From: NVTR01 sp036480115
Lineage (GTDB): Bacteria > Pseudomonadota > Alphaproteobacteria > Rhodobacterales > Rhodobacteraceae
NCBI GenBank assembly: GCA_965224795.1
Contig: CBDDAE010000001.1
Span: 1,240,001-1,304,000 of the forward strand
DNA length: 64,000 nucleotides
Direction: 5' to 3'
How positions within the stretch are numbered: position 1 is the first letter of the stretch; each line of letters opens with the position of its first letter. Of this stretch, positions 33,592 to 43,735 are shown in pieces. The position numbers and the translations under genes were made by a program. Under the pieces are notes generated by a model. The model did not search any database. It was not told where the DNA came from and worked only from the letters and a program-made list of their open reading frames with translations.

Positions 33592-36500
33592 CGAAATTGT
33601 CTCGGTGAATGGACGCTTCATGCGGTCTGTTCGAATTGATCAAGATGACCGTAATGAAGCCTTAGAGGGCTTTGTCTTCTCATCATCTGTTCGGGAGATC
33701 CTCAGTAACTTTTCACACCAACAATTTGAGAGCGGGCAAGGTGCTTTCACTTGGACTGGCCCGTATGGAAGCGGGAAGTCGAGCCTCGCATTAGCCCTCT
33801 CCGCGTTGTTGAGTGGGAGTAAGCAAGAACGGGCGACGGCCGCGAGAAAGACTAATCCAGAGTTCGCAAAAGAATTATGGAAGTTGCTCCCTCCGAAGCG
33901 AAATGGTTGGAAATGTGTGTCTGTCGTAGGACGCAGCATGGAACCTTTTCAGTTGATTGGCGATGGAATCAAGGATGCAAAACTTGCGGCACGCCAGAGG
34001 AAGTTTGATACACCTGAAAAAGTCATCGGATACTTGCAGGATTTGGCCTCCGAGGACAGCGAACATTCCGGGGGGTTGATCCTCTTCTTGGATGAAATGG
34101 GGAAGTTGCTCGAGCATGCTGCATCCTCATCAGGAGATGCATATTTTTTCCAACTGCTTGGTGAAGCGGCTTCGAGAAACGGCGGCCGTCTCATCGTTGT
34201 GGGTATCCTTCACCAGTCATTCCAAGAATATGCGAGCCGCTTGGCACGGGATATCAAAGATGAGTGGGGAAAGATCCAGGGTCGCTTCATCGACATCCCC
34301 ATCAACGTGTCTAGTGATGAGCAGATTGAACTGGTGAGCAAGGCGATTATTTCAGCAGATCAGCCGGATAGCGCTAGCCAAAACGCAGAAGCTGCTGTGG
34401 AACTCCTCGCCGATGCTCGACGCGGCGCATCCGCCGTTTCGAAAGAGCTGCTTACTGGCGCGTGGCCCCTCAATCCGCTTGTCACATTGGTGCTCGGGCC
34501 TGCATCTCGACGTAGTTATGGGCAAAACCAACGTAGCATCTTCAGCTTCTTAGGGTCATCCGAGCTGTTTGGCTTTCAGGACTACCTTGAGAAGGCGAGC
34601 TTAGAAGAACCGAAAGACTACGGATTAGCTGATTTTTGGGATTATCTCGATTTCAATCTGCAAGCCGCAATCGCCGTGTCTTTGGATAGCCATCACTTTG
34701 CAAATGCGCGGGATGCAATTGCGCGATGGGAAGCGAAAGATGGCGGCGAACTCGGTGTGCAACTCCTAAAGTCGCTTGCCATTTTGGAGCTGACGCAAAA
34801 GCAAACCGGAGTAGGTGCGACGCTGGGTGCACTTTGCCTTTCAATAAACCAAACAAGCGCTGCTGTAGAGGAGCTTATGTCAGAACTTGAGGCGGCGTCG
34901 ATTGTTGTTTTCCGAAAGTTCAGAGGCACTTACTCTCTCTTTGATGGTAGCGACTTTGACATAGAAGTGGCTCTGGATGAGGCACTAAGAGAGCGTTCAG
35001 ACTTCGATCTCAGCTCAATCTCAAACGCTTTGTCTTCACCAAATATTGTAGCGAAAAGGCACTATCGGAAAACTGGCGCTTTGCGCTGGTGCGAACTCAA
35101 GGTAATGCTCGAAAGTCAGGTCGAAAACTATCTTACCAGCTTTGCACCCACAAATGGATGCTTTGGCGCATTCATCATTTCACTGGACGATGCGACGCCA
35201 AGCATTGTCGAGGATTTTGATGCGTATGGGTGGGGACCTGACTTTGCGATCGTAAGGTCTGAAAAATCGAAGAACCTTGTGGCACTCGCACGAGAGCACT
35301 CTGCCTTGAAGGATATCTTAGCATCGAACGCTGAGATTCACCGAGACAAAATCGCGCGCAGAGAGCTGAACGATCGTATCGAGGCGATTGGGGGCCGGAT
35401 TGAGCATGAGGTCTGGCAATTGATCGCAAACGCAGAGTGGCAAGCTGGAATTGATCAGCTTCCAACCCCCGCGCGCCGTAACCTCACGGTTTTAGCATCA
35501 GAAATGGCAGACCGTCGATTTTCGCTGTCGCCAAAGTTAAACAACGAACTGTTGAACCGTACTAAGCCATCGGCTTCTGCCAATTCAGCACTCAAGTTGC
35601 TTCTGCATGCCGCCGTCCTCAAAGAAGGCGCTCCGGGGCTTGGGTTTGAAAAGTTCCCTGCTGAAAAAGCTCTGTTCGTATCGCTCGTTGAGGCCAACAA
35701 GCTTTACGTGCAAGAAGGCAACAATTGGAAGTTTGTGCCACCTTCTGGCGATGGCACGGCAAATCTGATACCTATCTGGAAAGCAACGAAAGATTTCTTG
35801 AAGAAGCGGGGCAACCGCAATGTGCAGCTTACCGATGTTTATGACCTCTGGCGGGCACCTCCCTTTGGATTGAAGGATGGTTTGATGCCATTCCTTGCTG
35901 TGTTGTTCATGCTCGCTGAGCGTCGGAACCTGTCACACTACCGAGAGGGTATATTCCTATCGACCATTTCGGATGTTGATGTGGACTATGTTCTGAGAGC
36001 GCCGCAAATGGTCCAGCTACGCTGGATTGAAATGAACCAAACGACAAAGAGGCTCCTCACTGAGTTGGCAAACGCGGTCGGTGAAGTTGCTGACGATCGA
36101 GTCTCAACGTTAAGTCCGCTGGAAGTTGGGCGCGCACTCATCGCAGCATATGAGACATCAGCCCCGTGGGTTCAACGAACCGCACGTTTGCCTGAGCACG
36201 CAAAGAAAGTGAGAGCGCTCTTCAAGCGTTCCAACGACCCGCAAAAGTTCGCCTTTGATGACATTCCCGGTCTCTACGGAAAGGATATCGATATTCTAAC
36301 AGATCAAGGAATCTCTGAGATCGCTCAAAACATCAAAGAAGGACTGATTGAAATCCGTGCGGCTTATCCGGCGATGCTCACCAGAATGCGAGAACACATA
36401 CTGAATGAGTTGCAAGTTCATGGGCGCACTGCAAAAGCTTACCGAGAGCTGAATGTGCGCGCGAATAATATCCGGGATGTTGCAGGTGACTTGCGGCTGC

Positions 36501-36931
36501 GATCATTCATCACTCAGCTCACCAGCTTCGGAGATGACCTGCAATCGATGGAGGCACTCGCGGGGCTAGGTATCAACAAACCCGCCAAAGCTTGGATCGA
36601 TAGCGACATAGACCGAGCAATGGTGCAACTCACCTTGCTTGCGCAGCAGTTCAATCAACACGAGTCTGTAGCGCGTGTCGCTGGGCGAAAGGACAAGCGG
36701 TCTGCAATGGCATTGATCGTCAGCGTCGACGATCGGCCAACTCCCGTGATGGAGGAATTTGATATTCTGGACTCCGACAATGAGCAGGTGAACAATCTCA
36801 GTAGAAAGATTGAGGAAGTGTTGCAGCAAGCAGCGGAAGGCACCGGTAGAAACGTAATCCTCGCTGCATTGGCTAAAGTCGGGGCTGCGAGGATGAAACA
36901 AACTAACCCGAGTGAGGAAGTCGATGGCTGA
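33581..36931 (+). CDS. sspC: SspC-type large P-loop ATPase
   Basis: 1116 residues from the ATG at 33581, which overlaps the sspB end and has AGAGGG upstream. The Walker A motif is GPYGSGKSS (about 60-68), and Walker B is LILFLDEMGK (about 166-175). The rest is helical with no membrane segments. In the described SspBCD modification complex, the ATPase is required for phosphorothioate insertion. The length is typical of the large ATPases found in ssp loci. The next gene overlaps by 8 bp. Confidence 0.85.
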   Translation: MPLNEIVSVNGRFMRSVRIDQDDRNEALEGFVFSSSVREILSNFSHQQFESGQGAFTWTGPYGSGKSSLALALSALLSGSKQERATAARKTNPEFAKELWKLLPPKRNGWKCVSVVGRSMEPFQLIGDGIKDAKLAARQRKFDTPEKVIGYLQDLASEDSEHSGGLILFLDEMGKLLEHAASSSGDAYFFQLLGEAASRNGGRLIVVGILHQSFQEYASRLARDIKDEWGKIQGRFIDIPINVSSDEQIELVSKAIISADQPDSASQNAEAAVELLADARRGASAVSKELLTGAWPLNPLVTLVLGPASRRSYGQNQRSIFSFLGSSELFGFQDYLEKASLEEPKDYGLADFWDYLDFNLQAAIAVSLDSHHFANARDAIARWEAKDGGELGVQLLKSLAILELTQKQTGVGATLGALCLSINQTSAAVEELMSELEAASIVVFRKFRGTYSLFDGSDFDIEVALDEALRERSDFDLSSISNALSSPNIVAKRHYRKTGALRWCELKVMLESQVENYLTSFAPTNGCFGAFIISLDDATPSIVEDFDAYGWGPDFAIVRSEKSKNLVALAREHSALKDILASNAEIHRDKIARRELNDRIEAIGGRIEHEVWQLIANAEWQAGIDQLPTPARRNLTVLASEMADRRFSLSPKLNNELLNRTKPSASANSALKLLLHAAVLKEGAPGLGFEKFPAEKALFVSLVEANKLYVQEGNNWKFVPPSGDGTANLIPIWKATKDFLKKRGNRNVQLTDVYDLWRAPPFGLKDGLMPFLAVLFMLAERRNLSHYREGIFLSTISDVDVDYVLRAPQMVQLRWIEMNQTTKRLLTELANAVGEVADDRVSTLSPLEVGRALIAAYETSAPWVQRTARLPEHAKKVRALFKRSNDPQKFAFDDIPGLYGKDIDILTDQGISEIAQNIKEGLIEIRAAYPAMLTRMREHILNELQVHGRTAKAYRELNVRANNIRDVAGDLRLRSFITQLTSFGDDLQSMEALAGLGINKPAKAWIDSDIDRAMVQLTLLAQQFNQHESVARVAGRKDKRSAMALIVSVDDRPTPVMEEFDILDSDNEQVNNLSRKIEEVLQQAAEGTGRNVILAALAKVGAARMKQTNPSEEVDG

Positions 36932-37763
36932 CAAAGTTAAACATGTCCTAGGCTTGTCGGGGGGCAAAGACAGTTCAGCCCTCGCGATCTACATGAGCCA
37001 GGCTCACCCCGAACTTGATATCGAGTATTTCTTCACTGACACGGGTGAAGAGCTGGACGAGGTTTATGAGTACCTAGCGATGCTCGAGGGTTTTCTTGGC
37101 AAGAAGATCCGGTACTTGGATCCAGGGCGAGATTTTAGGTTTTATCTTGCCCAGTATAATCAATTCCTTCCGTCAGCTCAGACGCGTTGGTGTACGAAGG
37201 ACCTAAAGATCAAGCCTTTTGAAAAGTGGGTCAAATCTGAATTTACCGAGCAGGGATACACTGTTTACAGTTATGTCGCGATCCGGGCTGATGAAAAATT
37301 TCGCCAAGGCCTGAACTCGAAAAACTGCAGTCTGATTACTAAGCTGCCTTTCAAAGATGATGGGATCGACAAGGCTGGCATTTTCGAAATTCTTGAGAAC
37401 TCAGGGCTAGGCCTCCCAACTTACTATAATTGGCGTTCCAGGAGTGGCTGCACGTTTTGTTTCTTTCAGCAAAAAATTGAGTGGGTTGGTTTAAAGGAGC
37501 GTCACCCTGAAGCCTTCGAGAGGGCCAAGCAAATGGAGAAAACCTCTCTTGATCACGGATCGCCGTTTTCGTGGAGTGAAGGGGAGACACTGCTTGAGCT
37601 GGAAAAGCCTGAACGCATTGCACAAATCCGCGCAGATCATGAAAAGCGCGTCGAAAGAGCTAAAGCGAAGAGGAAGGTCGATCCTCTACGGCCGGAACAA
37701 GGCGCAGTCGATCTAGATGAAATCTATGGCCAGCAAAAGGTGTGCTTGGCATGCCATAAATGA
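36924..37763 (+). CDS. sspD: SspD-type ATP-pyrophosphatase (PAPS reductase-like)
   Basis: 279 residues. PP-loop SGGKDS at residues 12-17, followed by YFFTDTGEELDEVYEYL, TRWCTKDLKIKPF, a CTFCFFQ segment and a C-terminal CLACHK, consistent with a PAPS-reductase-like fold and a possible Fe-S or zinc site. In Dnd/Ssp systems such proteins activate the DNA backbone or handle sulfur. The start at 36924 (GGAAG upstream) is preferred to 36912. It ends the first tight gene block (sspBCD). Confidence 0.9.
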   Translation: MADKVKHVLGLSGGKDSSALAIYMSQAHPELDIEYFFTDTGEELDEVYEYLAMLEGFLGKKIRYLDPGRDFRFYLAQYNQFLPSAQTRWCTKDLKIKPFEKWVKSEFTEQGYTVYSYVAIRADEKFRQGLNSKNCSLITKLPFKDDGIDKAGIFEILENSGLGLPTYYNWRSRSGCTFCFFQQKIEWVGLKERHPEAFERAKQMEKTSLDHGSPFSWSEGETLLELEKPERIAQIRADHEKRVERAKAKRKVDPLRPEQGAVDLDEIYGQQKVCLACHK

Positions 37764-38052
37764 ACTGATGTCAGAATTTTCAGGTAAAGTGTCAAAGGTC
37801 CTTGGCGGAACGTCGGCCGGACACCAACGGCAGATGGTTTTCTCCGTTCCTAAAGCTTAGCTTTCGGATCAACCGAAGGGATTCCCGAGCAAGCATTGAA
37901 GGCCAAGTGACAACTTATAATTGTTCCTCCATAGCTTTTGCATAACGTGCTAATAAAAAGGTTTTACGGAGCACGTGAACCTGTCAAAGTGCACCGAGGG
38001 GATACAACCCAGGTCCCTTTGTCGTACGTGCAGAAAAATGAGAGAGTGCAAA
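37764..38052. other. Spacer between sspD and the helicase gene
   Basis: About 290 bp, AT-rich, with no gene. It may carry a separate promoter for the second block (38053-42396). Confidence 0.4.
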
Positions 38053-39714
38053 ATGAGTGCAAACGCCGTAGTCGATGCCCTTGCAAGCATAGGTATCGCG
38101 CGACTTGCGGGTTTTTGGGGTGAGAGCCGATTGGACGGGCTTTCAGATCTTGGGGTTAGCACTCGACCTCGCGCGATTGCAGAGGCCATGCTGTCTGAGA
38201 GCGGGCTAGCTATCTTCAAAAATAAAGAACTCAGAAATGCCGTGATAGAGGTGTTTTCACCCCAAGTTATCCGCGGAAAACTTGGTCCAAGTCCGGATGG
38301 TTCCCCTATGACTATTCCACAGAATTTCACTTGGGGAAGAAATCCGTCAACAGCCCTGTTTCTAAAGCTTATGGATTTGGACATTGAGGAAGCTTTCCCA
38401 AGCGATGTGCTATCGGGCCCGGAACCACATCTTCAAACTGACATCGAAAAACCTCTCTTTGACTATCAAAACAGTATTCGAAAACAGCTAGTAAGTTTTT
38501 CATTCTTGGATACCGATGTCCGCAACGATGCTGCAAGCCGCAGAATAGTTGCCCACATGCCTACGGGCTCTGGAAAAACACGAACAGCTATGGAATTCAT
38601 TGCTGATTTCCTACGGTTTAGCTGCTCGAGTGAAAAGCCCGTTGTAGTGTGGCTTGCTCATAGCGAAGAGCTCTGCGACCAAGCCGTTCAAACATTCCTT
38701 AGCATTTGGACCAAACTGGGAACCGAAAACGCAAATGTTTACTCAATGTGGGGTGGCAGGAAGCCAGACAATACTGATCTGAGCAAGCCTTGTTTCATAG
38801 TCACTAGCTTTCAGAGTTGTTACTCTAGCATTCACTCAAACAGAGACTCTGACTTTGACAGGTTTGCAGAAATTAGGCGCGAATGCAGTCTGCTGATTGT
38901 CGATGAGGCGCACATGTCAATGGCGCCAACTTATAAGAAAGCAATAGAGTTTCTCTGTAACTCGACTACTATTTTGATCGGCTTGACGGCTACACCAGGG
39001 AGGCATCACGTTGGAGGTGATGCAATGCAAACCAAAGCTTTATCGGATTTTTACGGCAACAAGAAACTAACGATCGATAAGAGATTGACCGGTGAGAAAA
39101 ACTCGATTGAATATCTACAAGGTCGCGGAATTTTGTCTTCAGTTGAACGTATGCGTCTGAATACCAGCGCTACTGTGAATCTTGACGCAGAAGCCGTTAG
39201 ACTGATTTCAGATCTCTTGGACATTTCACCCAAAGTATTGGCGGAGTTGGGTAACAACGCTCAAAGGACATTAGAAGTCGTTGCTGCGGTCGAAAAGCTT
39301 GCGCTAATAGATAAGAAACAAACCATTGTGTTTTGCCCATCGAAGCAGAATGCATCTGATATGGCATTGGTCTTACGGGAAAGAGGGTGCTCGGCAAGAG
39401 CGGTGACTGGCGAAACGCCACCAAGTGACCGGCGCGAAGCAATTGAGGAATTCAAGAACGGAAGTGTCAGGGTTCTCACAAATTTTGGAGTTCTTACAAC
39501 CGGATTTGACGCGCCAAAAACCGAGGCCGTTGTGATTGCGCGTCCGACAACATCTGTTGTTCTTTATTCACAGATGGTGGGACGGGGCCTTAGAGGCAAG
39601 TCAGTTGGTGGGACGGCTAGCTGCTCTGTTGTGGATGTGATTGATAATATTGTTAATTTACCTAACGTGCCGCAAGCGTTTACGTATTTTGACGAACATT
39701 TTGGGGAAACATGA
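38053..39714 (+). CDS. sspF: SF2 DEAD/DEAH-type helicase (SspF candidate)
   Basis: 553 residues from MSANAVVDALASIG (an ATG at 38038 is an alternative). Helicase motifs: I MPTGSGKT (about 169-176), II VDEAH (about 283-287), III LTATPGR, and VI QMVGRGLRG near the C-terminus. The N-terminal 130 residues are an accessory domain. It heads the second gene block, which follows sspBCD as in the reported SspABCD-SspFGH arrangement. Assignment as SspF is by position and domain content from memory. Confidence 0.8.
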   Translation: MSANAVVDALASIGIARLAGFWGESRLDGLSDLGVSTRPRAIAEAMLSESGLAIFKNKELRNAVIEVFSPQVIRGKLGPSPDGSPMTIPQNFTWGRNPSTALFLKLMDLDIEEAFPSDVLSGPEPHLQTDIEKPLFDYQNSIRKQLVSFSFLDTDVRNDAASRRIVAHMPTGSGKTRTAMEFIADFLRFSCSSEKPVVVWLAHSEELCDQAVQTFLSIWTKLGTENANVYSMWGGRKPDNTDLSKPCFIVTSFQSCYSSIHSNRDSDFDRFAEIRRECSLLIVDEAHMSMAPTYKKAIEFLCNSTTILIGLTATPGRHHVGGDAMQTKALSDFYGNKKLTIDKRLTGEKNSIEYLQGRGILSSVERMRLNTSATVNLDAEAVRLISDLLDISPKVLAELGNNAQRTLEVVAAVEKLALIDKKQTIVFCPSKQNASDMALVLRERGCSARAVTGETPPSDRREAIEEFKNGSVRVLTNFGVLTTGFDAPKTEAVVIARPTTSVVLYSQMVGRGLRGKSVGGTASCSVVDVIDNIVNLPNVPQAFTYFDEHFGET

Positions 39715-41483
39715 TGAGTAAACAAGACGAGCCAGTACAAATTGTTGATGCATATTTGGCGTTAAATGCGTTGCGGCAAGTTGGATATCGCAACACAGCT
39801 ACTGCAGTGGCTGAACTTGTAGATAATTCGATCGAGGCTGAGGCAAAAAAGATAACTATTATCACCCTATCAGCCAGAGAACCTGTCGCGAAGCGCACCG
39901 TCTATCGCGTTCAAAAAATAGCAGTTTTGGACGATGGGAAGGGGATGACGCCGGACGATTTGGGACGTTGCTTGTCGCTTGGCTGGGGTACGAGACTTGA
40001 TACCCGAGAAGGGCTAGGCCGTTTTGGCTTTGGCCTTAAAGGATCGTCTTTGTCGCAAGCAGAGCTTGTCGAAGTATACTCTTGGAAAAAAGACGGTGAG
40101 ATTTACAAAACTTACCTTGATCTCCCCGAGATAAAGGAGGGCGCACAACAATTTCTCAAAAGCGTTGAAAAGGCGGAGCTTCCCAAGGAAGTAGTCGAGG
40201 CGGCGGGCGGAAAGATTGCAAGCAGTGGCACGCTGGTTGTGTGGTCTAAGCTAGACGGAGTGGATTTTAAACGCCCAGCAACGCTCTTTTCCAGAATGCA
40301 AGAAGAGCTCTGTCGAATTTATCGACACTTTCTAGATGACAACGATGACTATGGTAAAAGACGGGACGTCAGATTGGTCGACTACGGCCTTGACGATAAT
40401 AAAATCGAAGCATCTCATGAATTGAGGCCAAATGATCCTTTGTATCTACTGGAGCCATCGAGCTGCCCAGATAGTGGCGGGAAAGCTACAAATGTAGAGT
40501 TTGAGAAACCATATGTGATTCCCGTTGAGTATGAGCCGGGGCAATTCTCTGAGGTTGAGGTTCGGCTGAGTATGGCCAAGCCTGAGACGCAAGCCAAAGG
40601 CCAAAATAGCGACCTTTCTAAACACTATGCTCGGAACCAAGGGATTTCCTTCGTGCGAGCTGGCCGCGAAATTGACTTTGGGGCATTTGGCTTCGTTGCC
40701 AACGATACTCGGGAGCGTTGGTGGGGGGTCGAAGTCCGTTTTGATCCAATAATTGATGAATTGTTCGGTGTTACTAATAACAAGCAGTCCATACGAGGTC
40801 TCAAGAAGCTTGATCCTAAGCATGATGCCGAGCAACTCGATGCTTTGAAGGAAGCGGCAGAGGATCCCGAGAATTCAGGTCACTTCAAATCCAAGCTCCT
40901 ACTCGACTTAAATCATAACCTCAATGTCAAGATCTCTGAGATGCGGAATCTGATCACTACTCGAAATAAGGGTAGTTCCTCCAATGTTTCCGACCCAGGA
41001 CCTGATCCTGTATCTAAAAAAGTTAATAGGGACGTCGCGGAGGATCACACTGAAACCTCTTCTGACAAAGAAGCTGAGGCTAAGTCAGAACAGCAGAAGC
41101 TAGCAGAACGTACCAAATATGTTCTGGATACTCGCCCAGAGTTGTCAAACGAAGACGCTGAAGCATTTGCAAAGGCGACCATCGACTACAAGGTTGACCT
41201 GAACAAGGGTAGTTGGCCCGGCACTATGTTCTTAGACGTTCAGTTCGTAGCAAATGCAGCGGTTGGAGTTATCAACACCCGTTCCCCATATTATGAGAAA
41301 TTATGGCAGCACGTAGAAGATTCAGGCGATGATCGAGCGCTCAGTGCACTTGAAGTTTACACGATGGCTTATGTGCGTACTGAAGATGAGTTCAGGAAAA
41401 CCTTAGATGGTGAAACTTTTGAAAAGTTCCGTGACCGTTGGGGCTACTGGGTGTCAAAGCTCTTAGATAATATTGACGAGTAG
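39711..41483 (+). CDS. sspG: GHKL (HATPase_c_3) ATPase (SspG candidate)
   Basis: 590 residues. The ATP-binding Bergerat fold shows AELVDNSIEA (about 34-43), DDGKGM (about 74-79) and GLGRFGFGLKGSSLS (about 101-115), as in MutL/Hsp90/MORC-type ATPases. A long charged linker (about 425-470) precedes the C-terminal part. Its start ATG overlaps the helicase stop (ATGA), so the two are coupled. Its role is likely conformational control of a nuclease complex, inferred from the neighbours. Confidence 0.82.
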   Translation: MMSKQDEPVQIVDAYLALNALRQVGYRNTATAVAELVDNSIEAEAKKITIITLSAREPVAKRTVYRVQKIAVLDDGKGMTPDDLGRCLSLGWGTRLDTREGLGRFGFGLKGSSLSQAELVEVYSWKKDGEIYKTYLDLPEIKEGAQQFLKSVEKAELPKEVVEAAGGKIASSGTLVVWSKLDGVDFKRPATLFSRMQEELCRIYRHFLDDNDDYGKRRDVRLVDYGLDDNKIEASHELRPNDPLYLLEPSSCPDSGGKATNVEFEKPYVIPVEYEPGQFSEVEVRLSMAKPETQAKGQNSDLSKHYARNQGISFVRAGREIDFGAFGFVANDTRERWWGVEVRFDPIIDELFGVTNNKQSIRGLKKLDPKHDAEQLDALKEAAEDPENSGHFKSKLLLDLNHNLNVKISEMRNLITTRNKGSSSNVSDPGPDPVSKKVNRDVAEDHTETSSDKEAEAKSEQQKLAERTKYVLDTRPELSNEDAEAFAKATIDYKVDLNKGSWPGTMFLDVQFVANAAVGVINTRSPYYEKLWQHVEDSGDDRALSALEVYTMAYVRTEDEFRKTLDGETFEKFRDRWGYWVSKLLDNIDE

Positions 41484-41484
41484 A

Positions 41485-42396
41485 ATGCTTCTCTTAGAAA
41501 CTGGTGCTTTTCGAAAAGAACTTGCGGATGCTTTGTCCTCAGCGGAGCAAGAAGTAATAGTTCTTAGCGCATTTATTAAGCTCGATGCGCTTAAATGGCT
41601 CATTGAGACAAGTAATACCAGCAACCTTAAGATCGTAGCCCGTTGGCAGCCATCAGATTTGGCAGCTGGAGCTTCCGATCTGGAATGCTTTTATCTCTGT
41701 GATGAGGCTAATATCCCATTCGGGATTTCTCAGAACCTGCATGGAAAAGTCTATGTCGTAGATTCTAAGATATTCATTGGTAGCGCCAATCTAACTTCGA
41801 AGGGGATGTCGCTTTCGCATTGTGAGAACGACGAGTTCGGAACTGGATTCGAATACGGTCAGACTGAAACGATCAAAGTTCGGGGCTATCTCGCTTCCGT
41901 AAACTGGCTTAATGTCAAAACTGTCGAATTGATGGCTAACTTCTTGAGAAGCTTAGGCGGCAACACGGATGTGCAGTCGAATGAGTGGCCCCAAGAAATT
42001 TCTGAAAAACTTGGTTCTCAACCCTTCGGTGTCTGGTACCACGATCTTCCAATGTGCAGCCCAGAACAATTGTTTGCGCAGACGGCTGAAACCGCGGCAA
42101 TGGAACACGATCTCGATTGCTTTCAAACCACTAAAGGCGTGGGCGAAGACGTACTGTTGAAGGGATTTTTGTCGTCGCAAATTTGCTTTTGGCTTAAAGC
42201 ACAATTGCATGAGTTCGGCGAACTATCGTTTGGGAAGGTCACCTGGCTGTTTCACAATCAGATCCTTGATGATCCGATGCCCTACAGAAAAACCATCAAA
42301 GAAGGCATAGCAAATCTGTTCGAATGGGCGAGTTTATGCGAAGCAGCATTTACGGTTAGCCGACCGAGACATAGTCAAGTTATCCGCGCAGTCTAG
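41485..42396 (+). CDS. sspH: PLD-family nuclease (SspH candidate)
   Basis: 303 residues from the ATG one base after the GHKL stop. A single HKD motif, HGKVYVVDSKIFIGSANLTSKG (His86, Lys88, Asp93, with GSAN at 99-102), marks a phospholipase-D-type nuclease, which would act as a dimer. Together with the helicase and GHKL ATPase it forms a restriction-like module that probably attacks unmodified DNA. The C-terminal half is unassigned. It ends the cassette; an 8-bp stem-loop follows at 42411. Confidence 0.82.
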   Translation: MLLLETGAFRKELADALSSAEQEVIVLSAFIKLDALKWLIETSNTSNLKIVARWQPSDLAAGASDLECFYLCDEANIPFGISQNLHGKVYVVDSKIFIGSANLTSKGMSLSHCENDEFGTGFEYGQTETIKVRGYLASVNWLNVKTVELMANFLRSLGGNTDVQSNEWPQEISEKLGSQPFGVWYHDLPMCSPEQLFAQTAETAAMEHDLDCFQTTKGVGEDVLLKGFLSSQICFWLKAQLHEFGELSFGKVTWLFHNQILDDPMPYRKTIKEGIANLFEWASLCEAAFTVSRPRHSQVIRAV

Positions 42397-42410
42397 TTTC
42401 ATTCGAGCAC

Positions 42411-42430
42411 ATCCAGTGGATACACTGGAT
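42411..42430 (+). terminator. Perfect 8-bp hairpin after the ssp cassette
   Basis: ATCCAGTG, GATA loop, CACTGGAT lies 15 bp beyond the last stop codon. There is no T-run, so it is weak as an intrinsic terminator. Confidence 0.35.
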
Positions 42431-42582
42431 TAACTAGCCGGATGTGTCCCGCCATGTGCAGTTGTTGGTTGACCACGTGAATTCGGCTGTGTAGCGAATG
42501 TCTCCTTTGACGGGCCGCACTGCGGCATCGCTGAGGGTCGATCAATGTCGGGAATGGGCCGATCTAAACCACGCCCCCATTC

Positions 42583-43470
42583 TTAGGCGAGCAACCATGT
42601 TGCGGCTTGCGATGCCTTGGCGGCGGCGGCGAAGATCGCCTTCTTGTCGTTCTTCAACACTGCCAGCCAGTTCTTGATGTAGCAGGCATGATCATCACGC
42701 GGTTCTGGCGAGATACCGAGATCGGCACAAAGGAAAGCCGCGCCAAGTTCAGCGATAAGCTCTTCAATCGCGTAGGCTTCATTGCCAAAGCGCTCTGATA
42801 AATCGCGGTCGAGCCGTTTCTTTGCACCTGACCAGTGCACGAGCTCGTGGCTCAGGGTCGAATAGAAGGCCTCAGCAGGTGTGGTCGTATCGGTGCCAGT
42901 AAAGCGACGGCGTTCGGGCATGTGGATCGTATCCGTCGAGGGGATGAAGCAAGCCCGCTGCCCGCCCTCTTCGATCTTTGCGCCCGTCGCTGCGGCGAAA
43001 TTCTCGGCGCGTTTAATCGGGTCAAATGCGGGTTCTTCCGGAAGCTCTTCTGTCTTGATTTCGAAACCTTCTACCTGGGCGGCGTTGAAAACGCGGCTCG
43101 CACGGGCAATCCTGCGTTCACCAACCTCGGTTTCTCCGGTCTGCTCATTCACGTCTTCGACTTCAAAGGATTTGTAAAAGATGACGAGCGAGGATTTTTC
43201 GCCCTTGCGGATTTGGCAGTCCTTCTCCTGCCACTGGCGATACGTGCCCCAGACATTAGAAGGAAACTCGGCTGCTAGGGCGGACACCCAAAGGCTTACG
43301 ATATTGATACCGTTATATGGGTTCTTTGAAGCGACGTTGACAGGACGCGCAAATCCGCCGCCGTTGTTTTTGATCCAGGGAAGCCGAAAATCTCCGGCAG
43401 TTTCGATCGCATCGACAATGCGGTTGGTGATCTCCTGATGGACATCAAATTTCTGTTTGGTGCGGGACAT
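42583..43470 (-). CDS. ardC: ArdC-like antirestriction protein
   Basis: 295 residues from the ATG at 43470. The N-terminal DUF1738-type ssDNA-binding domain (DVHQEITNRIVDAIE ... GFARPVN) is followed by a zincin-like C-terminal domain with a gluzincin-type site SHELVHWSGA and the second acidic segment AYAIEELIAELGAAFLC. ArdC proteins protect incoming plasmid or element DNA from host restriction. Upstream frames to 43656 lack family similarity. It lies between the ssp cassette and the resolvase remnant. Confidence 0.88.
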   Translation of the reverse strand: MSRTKQKFDVHQEITNRIVDAIETAGDFRLPWIKNNGGGFARPVNVASKNPYNGINIVSLWVSALAAEFPSNVWGTYRQWQEKDCQIRKGEKSSLVIFYKSFEVEDVNEQTGETEVGERRIARASRVFNAAQVEGFEIKTEELPEEPAFDPIKRAENFAAATGAKIEEGGQRACFIPSTDTIHMPERRRFTGTDTTTPAEAFYSTLSHELVHWSGAKKRLDRDLSERFGNEAYAIEELIAELGAAFLCADLGISPEPRDDHACYIKNWLAVLKNDKKAIFAAAAKASQAATWLLA

Positions 43471-43735
43471 GGTTTTTCTCTTCTTCGCCTTTTGAAAGCC
43501 GCAACCATTGCGGCCTGATGGCGACCGAAGAGGCAGGGACAAACAGCCTTTGCACCCCAAAGGGGCGGGCGAAGCGAAAAGACGGCGTATGCCGTTGCCA
43601 GGGCTGGGGGGCTCTGCCAGGGCTGCCGTTAAGAAGGCTGTGATGGTGAGGATCAAAGATTTGGCGAAAGGAAGATGACTGCTCGCACCAGCTTTTTAGA
43701 ATATGGCCATGATCAGGGAATAAGCGTTAGCATTG
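43471..43735. other. Non-coding stretch upstream of the antirestriction gene
   Basis: About 265 bp with no gene supported on either strand. Confidence 0.4.
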
